Position numbers and translations under genes: made by a program. From the NCBI GenBank assembly GCA_008638375.1, contig CM018051.1, positions 35,127,740 to 35,191,739 of the forward strand: a DNA stretch of 64,000 nucleotides, written 5' to 3'. This stretch comes from Nyssa sinensis. Its lineage: Eukaryota > Streptophyta > Magnoliopsida > Cornales > Nyssaceae. The notes under the pieces are model-generated. The model worked only from the letters and a program-made list of their open reading frames with translations. It did not search any database and was not told where the DNA came from. Shown here piece after piece: positions 44,834 through 57,905 of this stretch (its first letter is position 1; the number at the start of each line of letters is the position of its first letter).

Positions 44834-47800
44834 TGTCACGACTCGAGACCCACCCTATGCGGATCTCGCATCACGAATGCCCCTGCTCAACTCTGGGTGC
44901 CGAATCGGGACTATCTCAACTTGCTACACAATCAGTGCTACTAACATGCAACTGCTAAAATGCGAAATAAATAATTAAAAGCTACATATGATACATAAAG
45001 TGTTTACAAAATACAAAATACAAAATTACTTAATACAACTGTTCATCCCCAAGACGTGGATAACATGGGAGAGCTATAATACTGTCTGTACTAAGTATTA
45101 CACTGCAACTTCAAAAGTAAATGTCCACCTCCTAGTTATCAGACTCTAAGGTCTGTTCTCGAAATTTGTGCCTGCAAAAAGTTGTGTAGTATTTGATGAG
45201 CTATGAAAACTCAATAAGTAGTCCTTTACTCTGCCATGTGTACAACGGTATAAAATAATGCTAGCCAGTCAAGAATATATAACTCAATATCAAGTGATAG
45301 AAGTCAAATGATAAGGAAATGGAACTGTTATGCCAACAATGTCATATTGCTACAGTCATGAGCTATATCAAGTATGAGATGTAAGCACTGTACTGAAAGC
45401 TGTAACAATCTCATGATCATTCAATAACAATATAACATGATCAAGCTATGAGTATCAACAATAAGGGATAGTGATATCAACTAAAATTGAGATGCACTGG
45501 TGGGGTCCGGCTACCCCCTGAGCTAGTATTCAGATCCGCTCGGGCTGTATGAATATTGCTCTATGTACACTGTAACTGTACGTCCCATGCCTCGCATAGC
45601 GATGTAGTAAACGTTCTACTTGGAACCTGGACCCGAAGGTCATAAATAGCATCAGATGGAGATGTGGCTGAGCACAAATCTGGCACTAATAATATATCGG
45701 GAGCATGCTATCTTCCACGAAGAGTATAGTGGAATCATAACTGGTTCTAGGCAATCTGACGTAACAATAGTTTTTGAGGCTATGGTTACTAGACTACTTC
45801 AAATAAAACTGTATGGCCCTTGCGGCCCTAGGTACAAGTGTACATAAGAAATCTGTGCACAAGTGTACAATCATGATCGAGATATATATAGAAATCAATA
45901 ATTATCTCCCACATGATAGGGCAATATCAATGTGGCTAAATAAACACTGGTGTGTATGTACGGAGTACAATAGGCAATATAATACAAGAACTATGACATG
46001 GCTGTGAAATGTAACACATGCAGAGATCGGATTTTACTTACCTCTTACTGTCTATGAAATAGAAGGATTTAGACTGCTTGTTCTTTGCCCTTCCGTGTTC
46101 CTAAAATTCATGAAACACGTCTCAGTCTATTGTTACTTGGATTATGCTATTCATCAAATTTCATGCCTTTGTATCTTAAGTTTCTCTTTTATGAAAATAA
46201 ACTCTACTATTGAATTCGGAATATCGAAGAAAGTTGGTTTAGGCTTTCACGGAATTCAATTTGGATATTTGTGCTAACAAGGGCAAAATGGTCATTTTGC
46301 ACTTTTATGGGTCTTTTATTTTTCGGGACCTCATCTTGCGACACGGACCTCACCATTGGTCTCAGAAGGTCTAAGATAGTCAAAATACACTAATGACTTG
46401 TCTAATTTGGAGTCCGGACTATTTTGCTATTTTTAAATTAATTTAATTAATTAAATATTATGATTATATAATATATATATATATATATATAATTCGGTGG
46501 AACAGGTAACACGGGTGATACCCGTCCAACTGGTTCGATCTTAAGGTTTCTTTAAATCGGTCCTGTGTTCGAACCTCAGGGGCTGCGCCCCTTTTTCCCT
46601 TTATTTCTATTTCTCATTTCTAATACATACATATATATATATATATATATACTGGGCCGAATATGAGCACAGGCTTTGCCTGTCTCAGTGGTCTGGGCTT
46701 GGGCCTATACTCAACTGATCTTGAGTTCGATCTGTAGGGGCTACGCCCTTGCGTATTTTTTTTTCTAATTAATTTGAAACCAAACACTGGACAAGGGCCC
46801 AAAATCGAGACAGTGTATCCCCATTCCGATTAACCCCTGTTTTAAACTTCCGAAACCCGTAGCCAAACGGTCCCATTTTAACTTAAATTTGAAACTGTTT
46901 AAACTCAAAACGACGTAGCTTTGGCCCATTCAGCACCCAAACGACGTCGCAGCCTTCACACTATTCACTGTCTTCCCCGTTTTTCAAGCGAAGCTCCGGT
47001 AGGTTTCCGTCGCCATCTCTGGCGATGGCGACCTAATTCCGGTCGGATTTTATCAGTTTTAAAATGCCATATTCTCTAGATTTTCATGTAGATCTCATAT
47101 TTAACATTTGTTTTGAATTTCATGCACTAAATCTCCACGAAATTGAGTAAACCCGAAACTATGGTGGTTTGAAAATCTTAGATTTCATGATTGGTTTCTT
47201 ACTGTTTTGACCTCTATCTTTTTTCCATTTATTTTCTGCACTTATTAGGATCATTTCTAGATAGTTTAGCTTAGATTTCATGCATAAAATATAAGCAAAA
47301 ATCCGAACACCGTAAACCTGCAACTCCATTTTTCTCTTTAAATTCTCAACCATTTTAACTAATTCTTTTTGCTACTTGATCTATATTTCATGCTTATCAA
47401 AACCCACAAGTCCAAACCAAACATCATGCTGTTTACAAATTTAAAACAGAAGGTAAGCATAGTTCACCTATTTGCGATTTCTCGGTGTAGCTCCTCTCTA
47501 TCCCTTTTGTTCCGACTCCTGGTTCCTTCTGTATCTCTCACTGTTTCTCTACTTCGAACCCAGCCTCTCAAAATAGTCTACTCTCTCTCTATTCCCTTCT
47601 CTTATGCGATACCCATGTATATATATATATATATGTCTTACCCATAAACATTCCACCGCCCAGCCTCTTTCCTCTTTTCTCTCTCTCTCGGTTCTCCCCC
47701 ATTTCCTAACTAATCTTCTGATTTCTTTCCTTTCTTTTGCTTCCATTTATTTTTTGTAATGATGTCATATATATGTCATATTTTACACACAAATGTGCCC

Positions 47801-48250
47801 ACACAATGCCAGCCGAATCCATCCAAAATCTGTCTAATTTCCCATCATTCCATCCATCTTTCAATCAGGCACTTGTTGCGCCTTTTTTGTTATATTCATA
47901 CAAACATACATACATATATATATGACATGCATATATATATATATACACCTTTCTATGTACATGCATAATACACATACTTAGACATTGTACCACACGTGCA
48001 TACACTAATTTATGAGTTAGTATACATATGTATGCATGGGAATGCGTGCGTGTATGCATTTTGAGACATAGTTCTGACTGCTCTGGCATTGCCCGTCACT
48101 AGCTATAAAACTGATACCGTTTATATTTCAAATCGTTCAGTACATGTGATATCAAAAAATAGAGCTTAAACAGCTCAGTTTACAACTGATAGTACACTCC
48201 TTGACCCGATTTACCTCGGTACACGTGCTAACCCGGGTCGGGGTATTACA
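44834..48250 (-). mobile_element. LTR E: 3.4-kb LTR shared by two Tekay elements
   Basis: The LTR runs from TGTCACGACTCGAG to TCGGGGTATTACA (3417 bp). A primer site adjoins its left end, and a purine tract followed by a chromodomain adjoins its right end. It is therefore the 5' LTR of the left copy and the 3' LTR of the right copy. It has GAGTCC-type modules near 46200 and 46347, AACGACGT motifs near 46909 and 46940, and CT and TA runs near 47580-47630. Confidence 0.85.
46490..46770 (+). repeat. Possible tRNA-derived SINE-like segments in LTR E
   Basis: Two segments end in similar GGGGCTRCGCCCYT motifs (near 46580 and 46737). Each has a B-box-like GTTCGAACCTC or GTTCGATCTG. The second also has TGTCTCAGTGGTCTGGGC, like an A box, about 45 bp upstream, and ends near a T run. 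This resembles Au-type plant SINEs but is short and diverged. Confidence 0.35.
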
Positions 48251-50519
48251 TTCTTTCCCCTTTAAAATAAGTTTGTCCCCAAACTTAGTACATACTAGGG
48301 TGGAAATATAGCTACTAAACTAAAAATAACTGGGGATACTTGGCACGCACGTCATCGTTTCGCTCCCAAGTAGCTTCCTCTATCTGGTGATGCTTCCACA
48401 AAACTTTGACTAAAGGGATAGTCTTGTTCCGTAGAACCTGATCTCGACAGTCCAAAATTTGTACTGGATGCTCTATGTAACTCAGATTCTTTTGGACATC
48501 TAATGGCTCGTGTTCTACTATCTGATCTGCACTTTGTACACACTTCCTCAACATCGAGATGTGAAATACATTGTGTACATGTGATAACTCTGAAGGCAAA
48601 GCAAGCTGGTACGCTACGGGCCCGACCCTTGCCATGATCCTGAAGGGTCCAATGTATCTCAGCCCTAGCTTTCCCCTCTTGCCAAACCTCACCACACCCC
48701 TCATGGGTGACACCTTCAAGAACACGTAGTCACCCACTACGAACTCTAACTCCCATTTGTAAGCATTAGCATAGCTCTTCTGTCGGCTCTGAGTCGCTAG
48801 TAGTCACTGTTTCATCAGTTGTATCTTCCCTATAGTCTGCTCTACTATCTCTGGCCCATAAAGCTTCCTCTCTCCCACCTCTGTCCAACACAGGGGTGAT
48901 CGGCACTTCCTACCATACAATGCTTCATATGGTGCCATACCAATACTAGCTTGGAAGCTATTATTGTAAGTGAACTCTACCAGTGGCAACTGATCTTCCC
49001 AGCTTCCCTTGAAATCCATGATACAGAACCGTAGTAAGTCCTTTAGAGTCTGTATCGTCCTCTCTGACTGACCGTCAGTCTCGGGATGGTATGTTGTGCT
49101 AAGACGCAGCTCTGTACCCATGGCTCGCTGTAAACCCTTCCAAAATCTGGATACAAATCGTGGATCCCGATCAGACACAATCGACACTGGGAATCCATGA
49201 AGTCTGACTATCTCTCTAATATATAACTCTGCTAGTCTCTCTAAGGTCTGTGCCGTCTTTGTTGCTAAGAAATGAGCTGTCTTGGTCAATCTGTCAACAA
49301 TGACCTAGATAGAATCACTTCCCCTCGATGTCTTTAGCAAACCTGACACGAAATCCATAGTGATGTGCTCCCATTTCCACTCGGGAATAGGTAGTGGCTG
49401 TAGAAGTCCTTCGGGCTTCTGATGCTCCACCTTGATTTGCTGACACTTAGCACATCGTGCTATGAACTCTGCTATGTCGCGCTTCATCCCAGACCACCAA
49501 TATGTACTTCTGACGTTATGATACATCTTGGTGCTTCCTGGATGCAGGGAAAACCTCGAACTGTGTGCCTCTTGAAGGATCTCCCTTCTCAGCTCTGGCA
49601 CATCAGGTACACAGATCCTGCCCTGGTAACACAACATCTCGTCTCTCACTGAAAACTCGGAGTCTATGCCTGACTTAGCTTCCTGACGTAGCTTGGAAAG
49701 CTTCTCATCCTGAGCCTGTTGCTCTCTGATCGTGTCCACAATCGATAAACTGCCTATGACGTTAGCACATAATGCCTCAGAGCTGGGTAGTGCTACCTCT
49801 ATCTCCATATCCTCTAAGTCTCGCAGTATCTTTGTTTGGATAGTCAATAAGCAAGCCAAGCTCTCTGATGACTTCCTACTAAGAGCATCAGCTACCACAT
49901 TCGCCTTCCCTAGGTGGTACTGAATGCTGAGCTCATAGTCTTTGATTAGCTCTAACCAACGATGCTGCCTCATGTTGAGCTCCTTCTGTGTAAACAGATA
50001 CTTGAGGCTCTTGTGATCAGTAAAAGACTCGCACGTGGTCCCATACAAGTAATGCCTCCATATCTTTAAGGCGAAGACAATGGCTGCTAGCTCAAAATCA
50101 TGTGTCGAGTAGTTCCTCTCATATGGCCTCAACTGACGTGAAGCATATGTTACTACCTTCCCATTCTGCATCAAGACACATCCCAAGCCCTTTAGTGAGG
50201 CATCACTATAAATAACAAATCCCTCAGTTCCATCTAGCACTGTCAGAATCGGGGCCGTAACTTGTCTGTCTTTGAGCTCTTGGAAGCTCTTTTCTCTCTC
50301 CTTTGTCTAGACAAATGGAACATCCTTCCTGGTCAACTGTGTAATTGGCATAGCTATTTTCGAGAAGTCTTTGACAAACCTTCTGTAATAGCCAGCCAAT
50401 CCCATAAAACTCCGCACTTCTGTGACACTAGTGGGCCGAGGCCAATCCACGATTGCCTCGATCTTCCGAGAATCTACAAAGATCCCCTCTTTACTGATCA
50501 CATGTCCCAAAATCTGTTA
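48251..50519 (-). pseudogene. Second Tekay internal region: chromodomain, integrase, RNase H and the end of RT
   Basis: It is nearly identical to 40062 to about 42300, shifted by about 8190 bp. It has the chromodomain tail (SYIEHPVQILDCRDQVLRN, EEATWERNDD) and the full integrase catalytic set ([32 protein letters not shown]). RNase H ([20 protein letters not shown]) and the RT end ([20 protein letters not shown]) follow. Trp-to-stop changes lie at about 49303 and 50307. It breaks off inside RT at about 50519, where LTR F sequence starts. Confidence 0.85.
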
Positions 50520-53395
50520 ATCTTGCAATGAACTTCCTACGTCCTTCCACAAAATGAGCATAGATCAAACACTTTCTTCATCAAAATCAGGACTTGCTTT
50601 CTATCACCTGAAAGGGGGACGGGTAAAAACCCGGTTAAGCTAATCTAAGCTTGTGAGTAATTCCTGCATTTGTCATGGGGTTTCAATTGGTCGTGGTTTA
50701 GCACATGCGAGTTTATAAAATACTCACTACCAATTGCTCATACCTTTAGAACACAGAATATATGTATTCTTTAAAGAGATAGTTTTGAAACATTTAAAGT
50801 ATTCAAGCTAAATATCCATTTCTTCAAATAAAGTATATGCACGTCAAAAAAATATAAACATGTATGATGAAAATGGGGGTGAAAACCTGCTTCCATTCTC
50901 AAAAGCGTTACTTCAAAAGATATAAACATGTATAGTGAAAATGAGGGTAAAAACCTGCTTCCATTTCCAAAAGTGTTACTTCAAAACATATAAACATGCA
51001 TAATGAAAATAGGGGTAAAACCTGCTTCCATTCTAAAAAGCATTTGTCATCTTGACTCTTTGATTAGATGGAATCTGTTTCGAACCAGACTCCCGTTTTA
51101 CTGCAATGCTACAATGGAGATATCCCGTACCAGGGGGATCAGATCCTGCTACCTAGCATCTTTGATAGTCAAATGAACTATGTACAACTCAAAATCCTGT
51201 CAGGTTTTGGATTATTTTAATCGCGAAGAAACCCATAAAATCCGTGGTGCTTATGCACAACTTTTCTTATCTTCAAATACATTTATCACACGACTTCTTC
51301 AAATAAGTGTTTTTCATGACTTCATAAAATCTTCGTATGCAAATTCAGAATATTTAATAAGATTTGGAATTTCAAACTTTAGACATGCTAAAACATATTT
51401 TTAAGGAAAACTATAGCTGAAAGCTATTTACTGAGCATGTCACAATTTTATGAGAACAGAATATTTAAAACAAGAATCGCATAAATACTGAATTTGATAT
51501 TCAAATACTTCACATATTTTGAACTTAAAACTTCTTCAAGTCTATGGAGTTAAATCTCCACTTCAAATACAGGGTTACTCACCTTATACTCTAAGATTGG
51601 CGTTTACTGTGACGCCTTTCCTTTCCCCCTTTGTAGCTCTTAAGAACAATCAATAAAAATCTATTAACTTCAATTGTACCTCAAACATCTCCTATTGATG
51701 TCCCTATTTTCTGCTTAGATCTATTAAATCCTAACTTTTATTTTAAGCGCTATCCTCTTAATGTTTACTCTTCTGGTAGCTTCATTACATTGTAAGATCT
51801 GATTTCATATGTTACATATTTACGTATCACATTTTTCCATATTTCATTTCATCACATGGACCTCACCATTGAGTCCGGAACGTCGAAGAAAGTCAATTTA
51901 GACCTTCTCGGCTCTTAATTTGACTTTGGACATGTCAGGGGCAATTTGGTAATTTATACTTTAACGTGTCCTAATCTTTGGAGTCCCGTCTCATGAAACG
52001 GACCCCACCATTGGGTTTAGGACATCCAAAAGAGTCAAAATCCACTATTGGTTTACTTTATTTGGACTTCGTTTGCTTCATTTATGGCCTAGGGATATTT
52101 TTGAAATTTCTTTTATTTAAATTAAATATTAATTTAATTTCAGGCGGGCCATAGTGGAATTTCCCAGAAGTTTAGGGGTCAAAGTGCAATTTCCTTAAAT
52201 TTATGTTCAGACCAGTGGGTTCAGTTCCATTTTAAGTGAATCGGGCTGGGTTTTCCTTGAACCAACCGGTTTAGTTAGTTTACATGTAATGCTGACGTCA
52301 GCCCTGATATTAAAGATTTAAAACCTAACTCAAATGACGTCGTTCCATTTATTCAGTGGCAGGTCCAGATGCTACCACATGTCCGAGTCAACCCATCCAA
52401 CTCTGTTTAAAACGACGAGTCGACTCAGCGTCGTCTTCTCCCTTAATCCACGACTGTTGCCCTAATTTCTGCGTTCCATTTCTTCCATTTTCGTGGAGTT
52501 TGGTTCACCCAACCTCTACTCTTTTTAACCTAATCCATTTCTGGAACGTGGTTTAAGAAGTTGTATTCATTTTAGGCATCAAACAGGCATCATCAGCTCA
52601 ATGAAAGGTTTGATAATCAAACCTGTGTCTCGATCATATATGTCCCTTTTTGAGCCAAATCCAATGGGGTTTGTTCTGATGTACTTCATTTTTCATAGGA
52701 GTTCATTTCCCATTCACAAAGGTAAGTTTTACATCGAGTTTGAGGGATTGGGTTTCAAACCTGAAACCTGTAACTCATGCTTTTGGGTTCCTTCTTGGTG
52801 TTTCAGGATCGCGGCCTAACATTTTTAAGACCTTGGAATGGTCTAGATTAGGTTCCAATACACAATTTCGGGTTTGGTTTACCTTACTTCAAACCTGCTC
52901 TAACAGTTTGAGTTTTCTGTTCACTTGTAACTCCAAATTTCTCAATCGATTTTGCATGATTTCCGACCATTTTACTTGAAATTTAAAACTGATACTGTAT
53001 ATTTTAAGATCCTATACTTGCATGCTTTTAATTCTAAACAGAATTAAACATAATTCAGTCAAGAATTTACCTGTTTACATTAACTGTTCTTTTACAAACT
53101 TTCCTTTCTTCAATTCCCGTTTTGCTACTCCAGTTTTCTTCCTCTTTCTCACTCTATCTCTAGCTCTCATCATTCTTTTATTTCCCCTTTTTATTTCTCA
53201 TTCTAACTGACCTCATGGAGTCGGTGGGTTGCCACATGTTGGTTTTACACCTTGCATGGAGAATACATCACATGGCAGTCATTTCTCTTTCATCATTTCC
53301 TTTCACATGGAGAGGATATAGAGAGCAGTGCCCACCGCTTTTCTCTCTCCACTTAATCTTCTTACCTTCTTCTACATCCTTATCACTACTTCTTA

Positions 53396-53431
<36 letters not shown>

Positions 53432-53904
53432 ATACACATGGGCAGCCGTACACTTATATATATAATATATATATATATACCAATTTATGTATTTACATCT
53501 ACAATATACTTAATTTTGTATTTATTCTTACTAATATTTTCTTATAGACAATTTACATATTTAATTATGTGCTTGTATTTTCTAAAATTACACAATTGTG
53601 TGTGTATTAAGTATGTACGTATATACTTTGGTAATTACATCGTCATGTACTACCGTATATTTATTATCATTATCATTTTCCCATTTGTTAACCGGACGTG
53701 GCACGCACTTTTCATATTCAAACTTATCGTCGTCATTGAAGGTTGGTGATTACAACGAAAGTGATGTACAGTCGTCCTGGTTTCCTGAGACTTTTACTGA
53801 AACTTCACATGTTGGGGTTCGAACCCGTTTTTGTCATTTAAGGTCTCAATCACTAATTAATATTTGAGTGATTTTATGATGCTTCGTTGGGTCGGGGTGT
53901 TACA
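50520..53904 (-). mobile_element. LTR F: long LTR lacking its first ~350 bp
   Basis: It aligns with LTR C from ATCACCTGAAAGGGGGA (50606 against 28826) to the end GTCGGGGTGTTACA. Modules with GAGTCCGGAACG lie near 51870 and 52012, a CTGACGTCAG palindrome at 52292-52301 and a TA run near 53400-53426. It is closer to LTR C than to LTR E, so the join with the Tekay copy at 50519 may be a deletion between different elements. Confidence 0.7.
50848..51050. repeat. ~68-bp tandem repeat, 3 units, in LTR F
   Basis: AAATATAAACATGTATGATG plus AAAATGAGGGTAAAACCTGCTTCCATT recurs three times with small changes. Confidence 0.75.
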
Positions 53905-56300
53905 TTTATTTCACCACTTTAATTAAAGAAAAAAATCCAACAAAATAAACTATAAACCTAGAATAGATGACAAACTTTAAGCTTACTTAGACTATGGAGA
54001 GATGACAACTTCTTATCAAGATAAATAATTTTCAAAACACATTGAAGCAAGATGTATCAAGGCAATTCATAGGGCGACTCTAAGATAAGAGTTAAAAACA
54101 AGATCCTTAAATTGCTAACTTAATTATCTAAGAGATGAATTTTCTTTTCCCGAGTAAGAAGCAAATTAGAAATTGTGACTTGCAACTTCCTTTTCAAGAC
54201 CCTTCAAGATGTCCTTGTTAATCCAAATTTTTTTTTAAAGGCTTTTTGGGAGTAGGTGCGACATTTTGAACCTTGGTCTTCTCTACCTGGGATTGAGGAC
54301 TAGGAATAGCATAAGGCTTCTTAAGGTTAGTCATGTCAATAATCTTTTGATCCATGCTCCTAGATCTTCAAACATGACTATTTGTTTCAAAGAAGCTATA
54401 CTCATTTTATGGACCAAGGTTATGAGATGAGAATTTGTTTGTTTTTCTTAGCAAACCCACATTTCCTCCTAGAGTGACCATCAACCTTACAATAAGAACA
54501 ATAGACTGATCCAGGTCGAGGTTGAACTTGAGATCTAGCTTGAGGTTGTGTTTACTAGGTTAAGATGTCTTTATACCTTTTAACTTAGAATCAACAAATA
54601 CAACCGACTTGAGAGTATCAGATTGGATTTGAGTGGATGTGGAAGGTTTGTTCTTATGTGAGAATTTATCATGGCTTAACCCACTTTTATCATTGTTGAT
54701 TTAGATGACATTAAGCATTTTTACTATTTTTTTTTTTAACCTATCCTCAAAAGTGATTTTAACATCCCTTGCTTCTTTAAATTCTTCACTAAAAGAATTA
54801 AATTTTGAAATCAATTCTTTCTTTTCGATATCACAAGCTTTTAGAGAAGGCCTAAGTTTCATACTTTATCAACCAACAAATTTTTCTCTTGTTTTAAGGA
54901 TTTTACGTTTTTTAAGAGAGGGAATTTTTCTTCATTGAGTTGTGTCAACAAAGATTGATCAACCACAAGTGCACATTTCTCTTTCTCACTTGTCTTGAGT
55001 TTAGTGGCTAGTTTCATATTAGACTTCTTAAGATTGACTAATTCATTAAACAATTTTTCATAAGTAACCTCAATGTTATTTTCTTCATCATTTTCACTAT
55101 CAATATACATAAGATTCTAATTTTCCTCTTGTTTATCATCCTTGTGGGATGAAGAACCTCCGAGGACATCGATGATAATAGTGAAAGCCAAAAATTGCCT
55201 TTCCTCTCCTTCTTCATCATCATTATCTTCCTTTTTATCTTTCTCTTCCTAACCATCGGTTAGAGTTGTCTTCATTGCCCTTCTATTGTTTGATTTTCCA
55301 CTTCTTTTATTTGTACAATCAACAGTTGTATGTTTAAAGTTCTGGCAATCATAGCACTCTATAGGATTGGAAGTAGATAGAGATGAATGTGTCCTCCTAT
55401 TACCACTAGAGGATCCTTTCTAGACCTTTCCTCTTGAGTTTTTACAATTTCCTAAGGGTCTTCTATTAGAATTTTTGGTTCCCTTAGGATTAGACATTCT
55501 ACCTTTGAAGAACTTGTTGAACCTCCTAACAAATAATTCTAGGTCATCTTCATTCATGGACTCAAAGTAAACCTCTATATCCCCTTCATTGTCATCTTGT
55601 GTTGATTTTAAGGCAAGACTCTTAGTCTTTTTAGCTTACCTAAAAATTAGTTCAAAGGTTTACAATGAACTTACTAACTCAAAAAATACAAGTGAGTCCA
55701 CGTTTTTTCTTTCCTCAATAGTGGTGACCATTGGTTGGAATCTCTCGGTAAGGAGATCTCAAGATCTTTCTAACTATTTTGGTCATTTCTATCTTTTTTC
55801 CTAGGTTGAAAGATGAATTCACTATGTTACTTAATTTGGCATAGAATTCGGCAAAGGTGTCTAAATCTCCCATCCTTAGTGATTCAAACCTAGAGGTTAG
55901 CATTTGTAGCTTGGACCTCTTGACCGCTGACTTACCTTCATTAGTGGTCTCAAGTATATCGTATGCCTCTTTTGAGGTCTCAAATGTCGTGATTCGGAGT
56001 TACTGCATTGAATATTACATTTTGACCTTTAATGTTATAACCACTAAATCTTAATTCGAGTTCATTCCATGTGTTGGGACACTTGGGTACAGAGGGGACT
56101 TCCATAGTAACGGTTGGGACTAGTGTGGTCAAACCCTTTTAGACGACGAGCCAAACTCGCTCATCCACAACTCCAACAAATGCTCTCGTGTGAGCCTTCT
56201 AATGTGCATAATTTGAGCCGCCAAATAGAGGTGGTCGGGATATAAATTCACCCTCTCTTATCCCTTGCATTCTTCACACTATAAAGTATCCAATCTATTG
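53905..56300 (-). pseudogene. SIRE-like copia gag remnant
   Basis: Minus-strand pieces follow a copia gag from right to left. PPLFGGSNYAH and VDERVWLVV lie near 56120-56240, and ELELRFSGYN follows. FESLRMGDLDTFAEFYAKLS and IVNSSFNLG lie at 55715-55903. The zinc knuckle ECYDCQNFKHTTVDC is near 55330. A charged region (ENNIEVTYEKLFNELVNLKK) is at 54859-55110, and a second CSYCKVDGHSRRKC is near 54490. A long gag with a charged middle and a later CCHC box recalls the SIRE lineage. Many stops occur and pol is absent; the left end is cut at LTR F. Confidence 0.7.
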
Positions 56301-56330
56301 CCTTAGAAAGTAAGTTCTGAGGTCCCTTGG

Positions 56331-57905
56331 TGTGAAACTAACCAAGAAAGGGGGTTGAATAGGTTTGTATTAATTTTTTAAATTTTCATCCACAACACTA
56401 ACTACAACAAATAATAACATAATATTTGAATTTAAATTCTAAACAATAGACAATCAATATGTTTAATTCACCCAATGTATTTATAATAAAGTGTTCAACA
56501 CCAACTAATTAACCACAAGCCCAATTGATTAACTAATCAATTTAAAATGCTAATTTCACATTTCAATTACAAATTTCATTATGTGATCAATTTTCAATTC
56601 CTTAAGTCATTTAACAATGCAATTGTTCTCAATTATTCAACTGATGTCCACTTTTCGACATTCATGAAGACTTAATTCTAAATCAAGCAAAAACATTCAT
56701 GTTGAGAAATTTAGAAATTGTAAAGCTTAAAAAGAGATAGAGCTTTTGCAAACCAACGTGATGGCGAAGAAACCAACATAAAAAACTATTTGTGATGGAA
56801 AACTCCGAAGTCGGCCATGCTCATGGAAGAATCCACTATGTGTGATATTGATTACAACACAATGATGATGCAAACTTAGTTCCTCAAGTTCCATTCTACT
56901 CAATCATCTTCACTCTCCCTTTTAGCCATAAGTCTCCACCATAGCTCAAATCTTTATACAAGTGCAAGCTCTATGTAATCTTGGAATCCTTCGATCGATG
57001 CTCTTTATAATTGCAAACTCCTTGTAACCTCAAACTCCTCTGATTGCCCAATAATTGAATCCACAAGGTTGACCTCCACAAACTCTTCAATTAAATTGAA
57101 TTAATAATTGAGGCTCTTTGATTGATTTGGATTCAAGTGAGATTATCAAATCAATGTATGATGAGAGTAGAAATATAGATAAAGAACCTGTTTGAATGTT
57201 CTCTAATGGAAGCTTTCAAACTCTGAACTCCCTCTATCTCTATCTCTGTTCTTTCTAATCTTTCTCTTCAAAACTGAATTTTTGTCAATGTATAATTTTG
57301 AGATCAGATCTCAAATAATGCTATAAAATATAAAAGTATTCTATTTTCGCATAGTGATCGTTCAAATGAAGCAATAGCTCATTCAAACAAGCACCATTCT
57401 TCCGAATGAACATCAAACGATAACTTTTTGATGTTCGTTTGATCATGCCTATTAAATGGTGATTGAAAGATTAAAAACAACCATATTTTGATTTCATTTG
57501 AACGAGCCACTTGGTTCATTCGAACGACCAACTGAAGGTTGGTCATCTTCTTTTTGCATTGTGAACTCAATTTCCCTAAGTGTTTTCAAATATGCATTTT
57601 TTGGATAATTGTTTCTCAACATAAGTCAACTACACACATAATGATGATATGATGTTAATTATATACAATGTATACAATGTGTAAGTGTGTGAGATCCAAA
57701 TTAAAATAAAAGGTTAAAATACCTAAAATTCCCTTCATGAACCAAATCGATTAGTAGATGTGTACGACAATGAAGATTGGACCATCTTGGAGTAGAACAA
57801 GCATTGAGTCACTCTAGGTCTAGGACTAATATAATGATTACAATCAAAACACGTTTTATCAAAATCGAATTAGCCAATTATAATATCGGACCCCTAGTCC
57901 TAACA
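56331..57905 (-). mobile_element. Probable 5' LTR of the SIRE-like element
   Basis: On the minus strand it would run from TGTTAGGACTAGGGG to TTAGTTTCACA, giving TG...CA ends and about 1.57 kb. It is followed by a degraded primer site (CCTCAGAAC near 56314-56326) and then gag. No second LTR is present to confirm the limits. The AAAGGGGGTTGAATAGG motif near its inner end is common in such elements. Confidence 0.5.

Noticed and set aside
53215..53867. Plus-strand frames of 89-110 residues
   Set aside because: Inside LTR F, with TA-repeat translation (Ile-Tyr runs) and no recognisable domain.
39959..53909. One target duplication spanning D to F
   Set aside because: AAATA before LTR D does not match TTTAT after LTR F, and the antisense ORF cut at 39963 does not resume after 53904, so D-F is not a single clean insertion.
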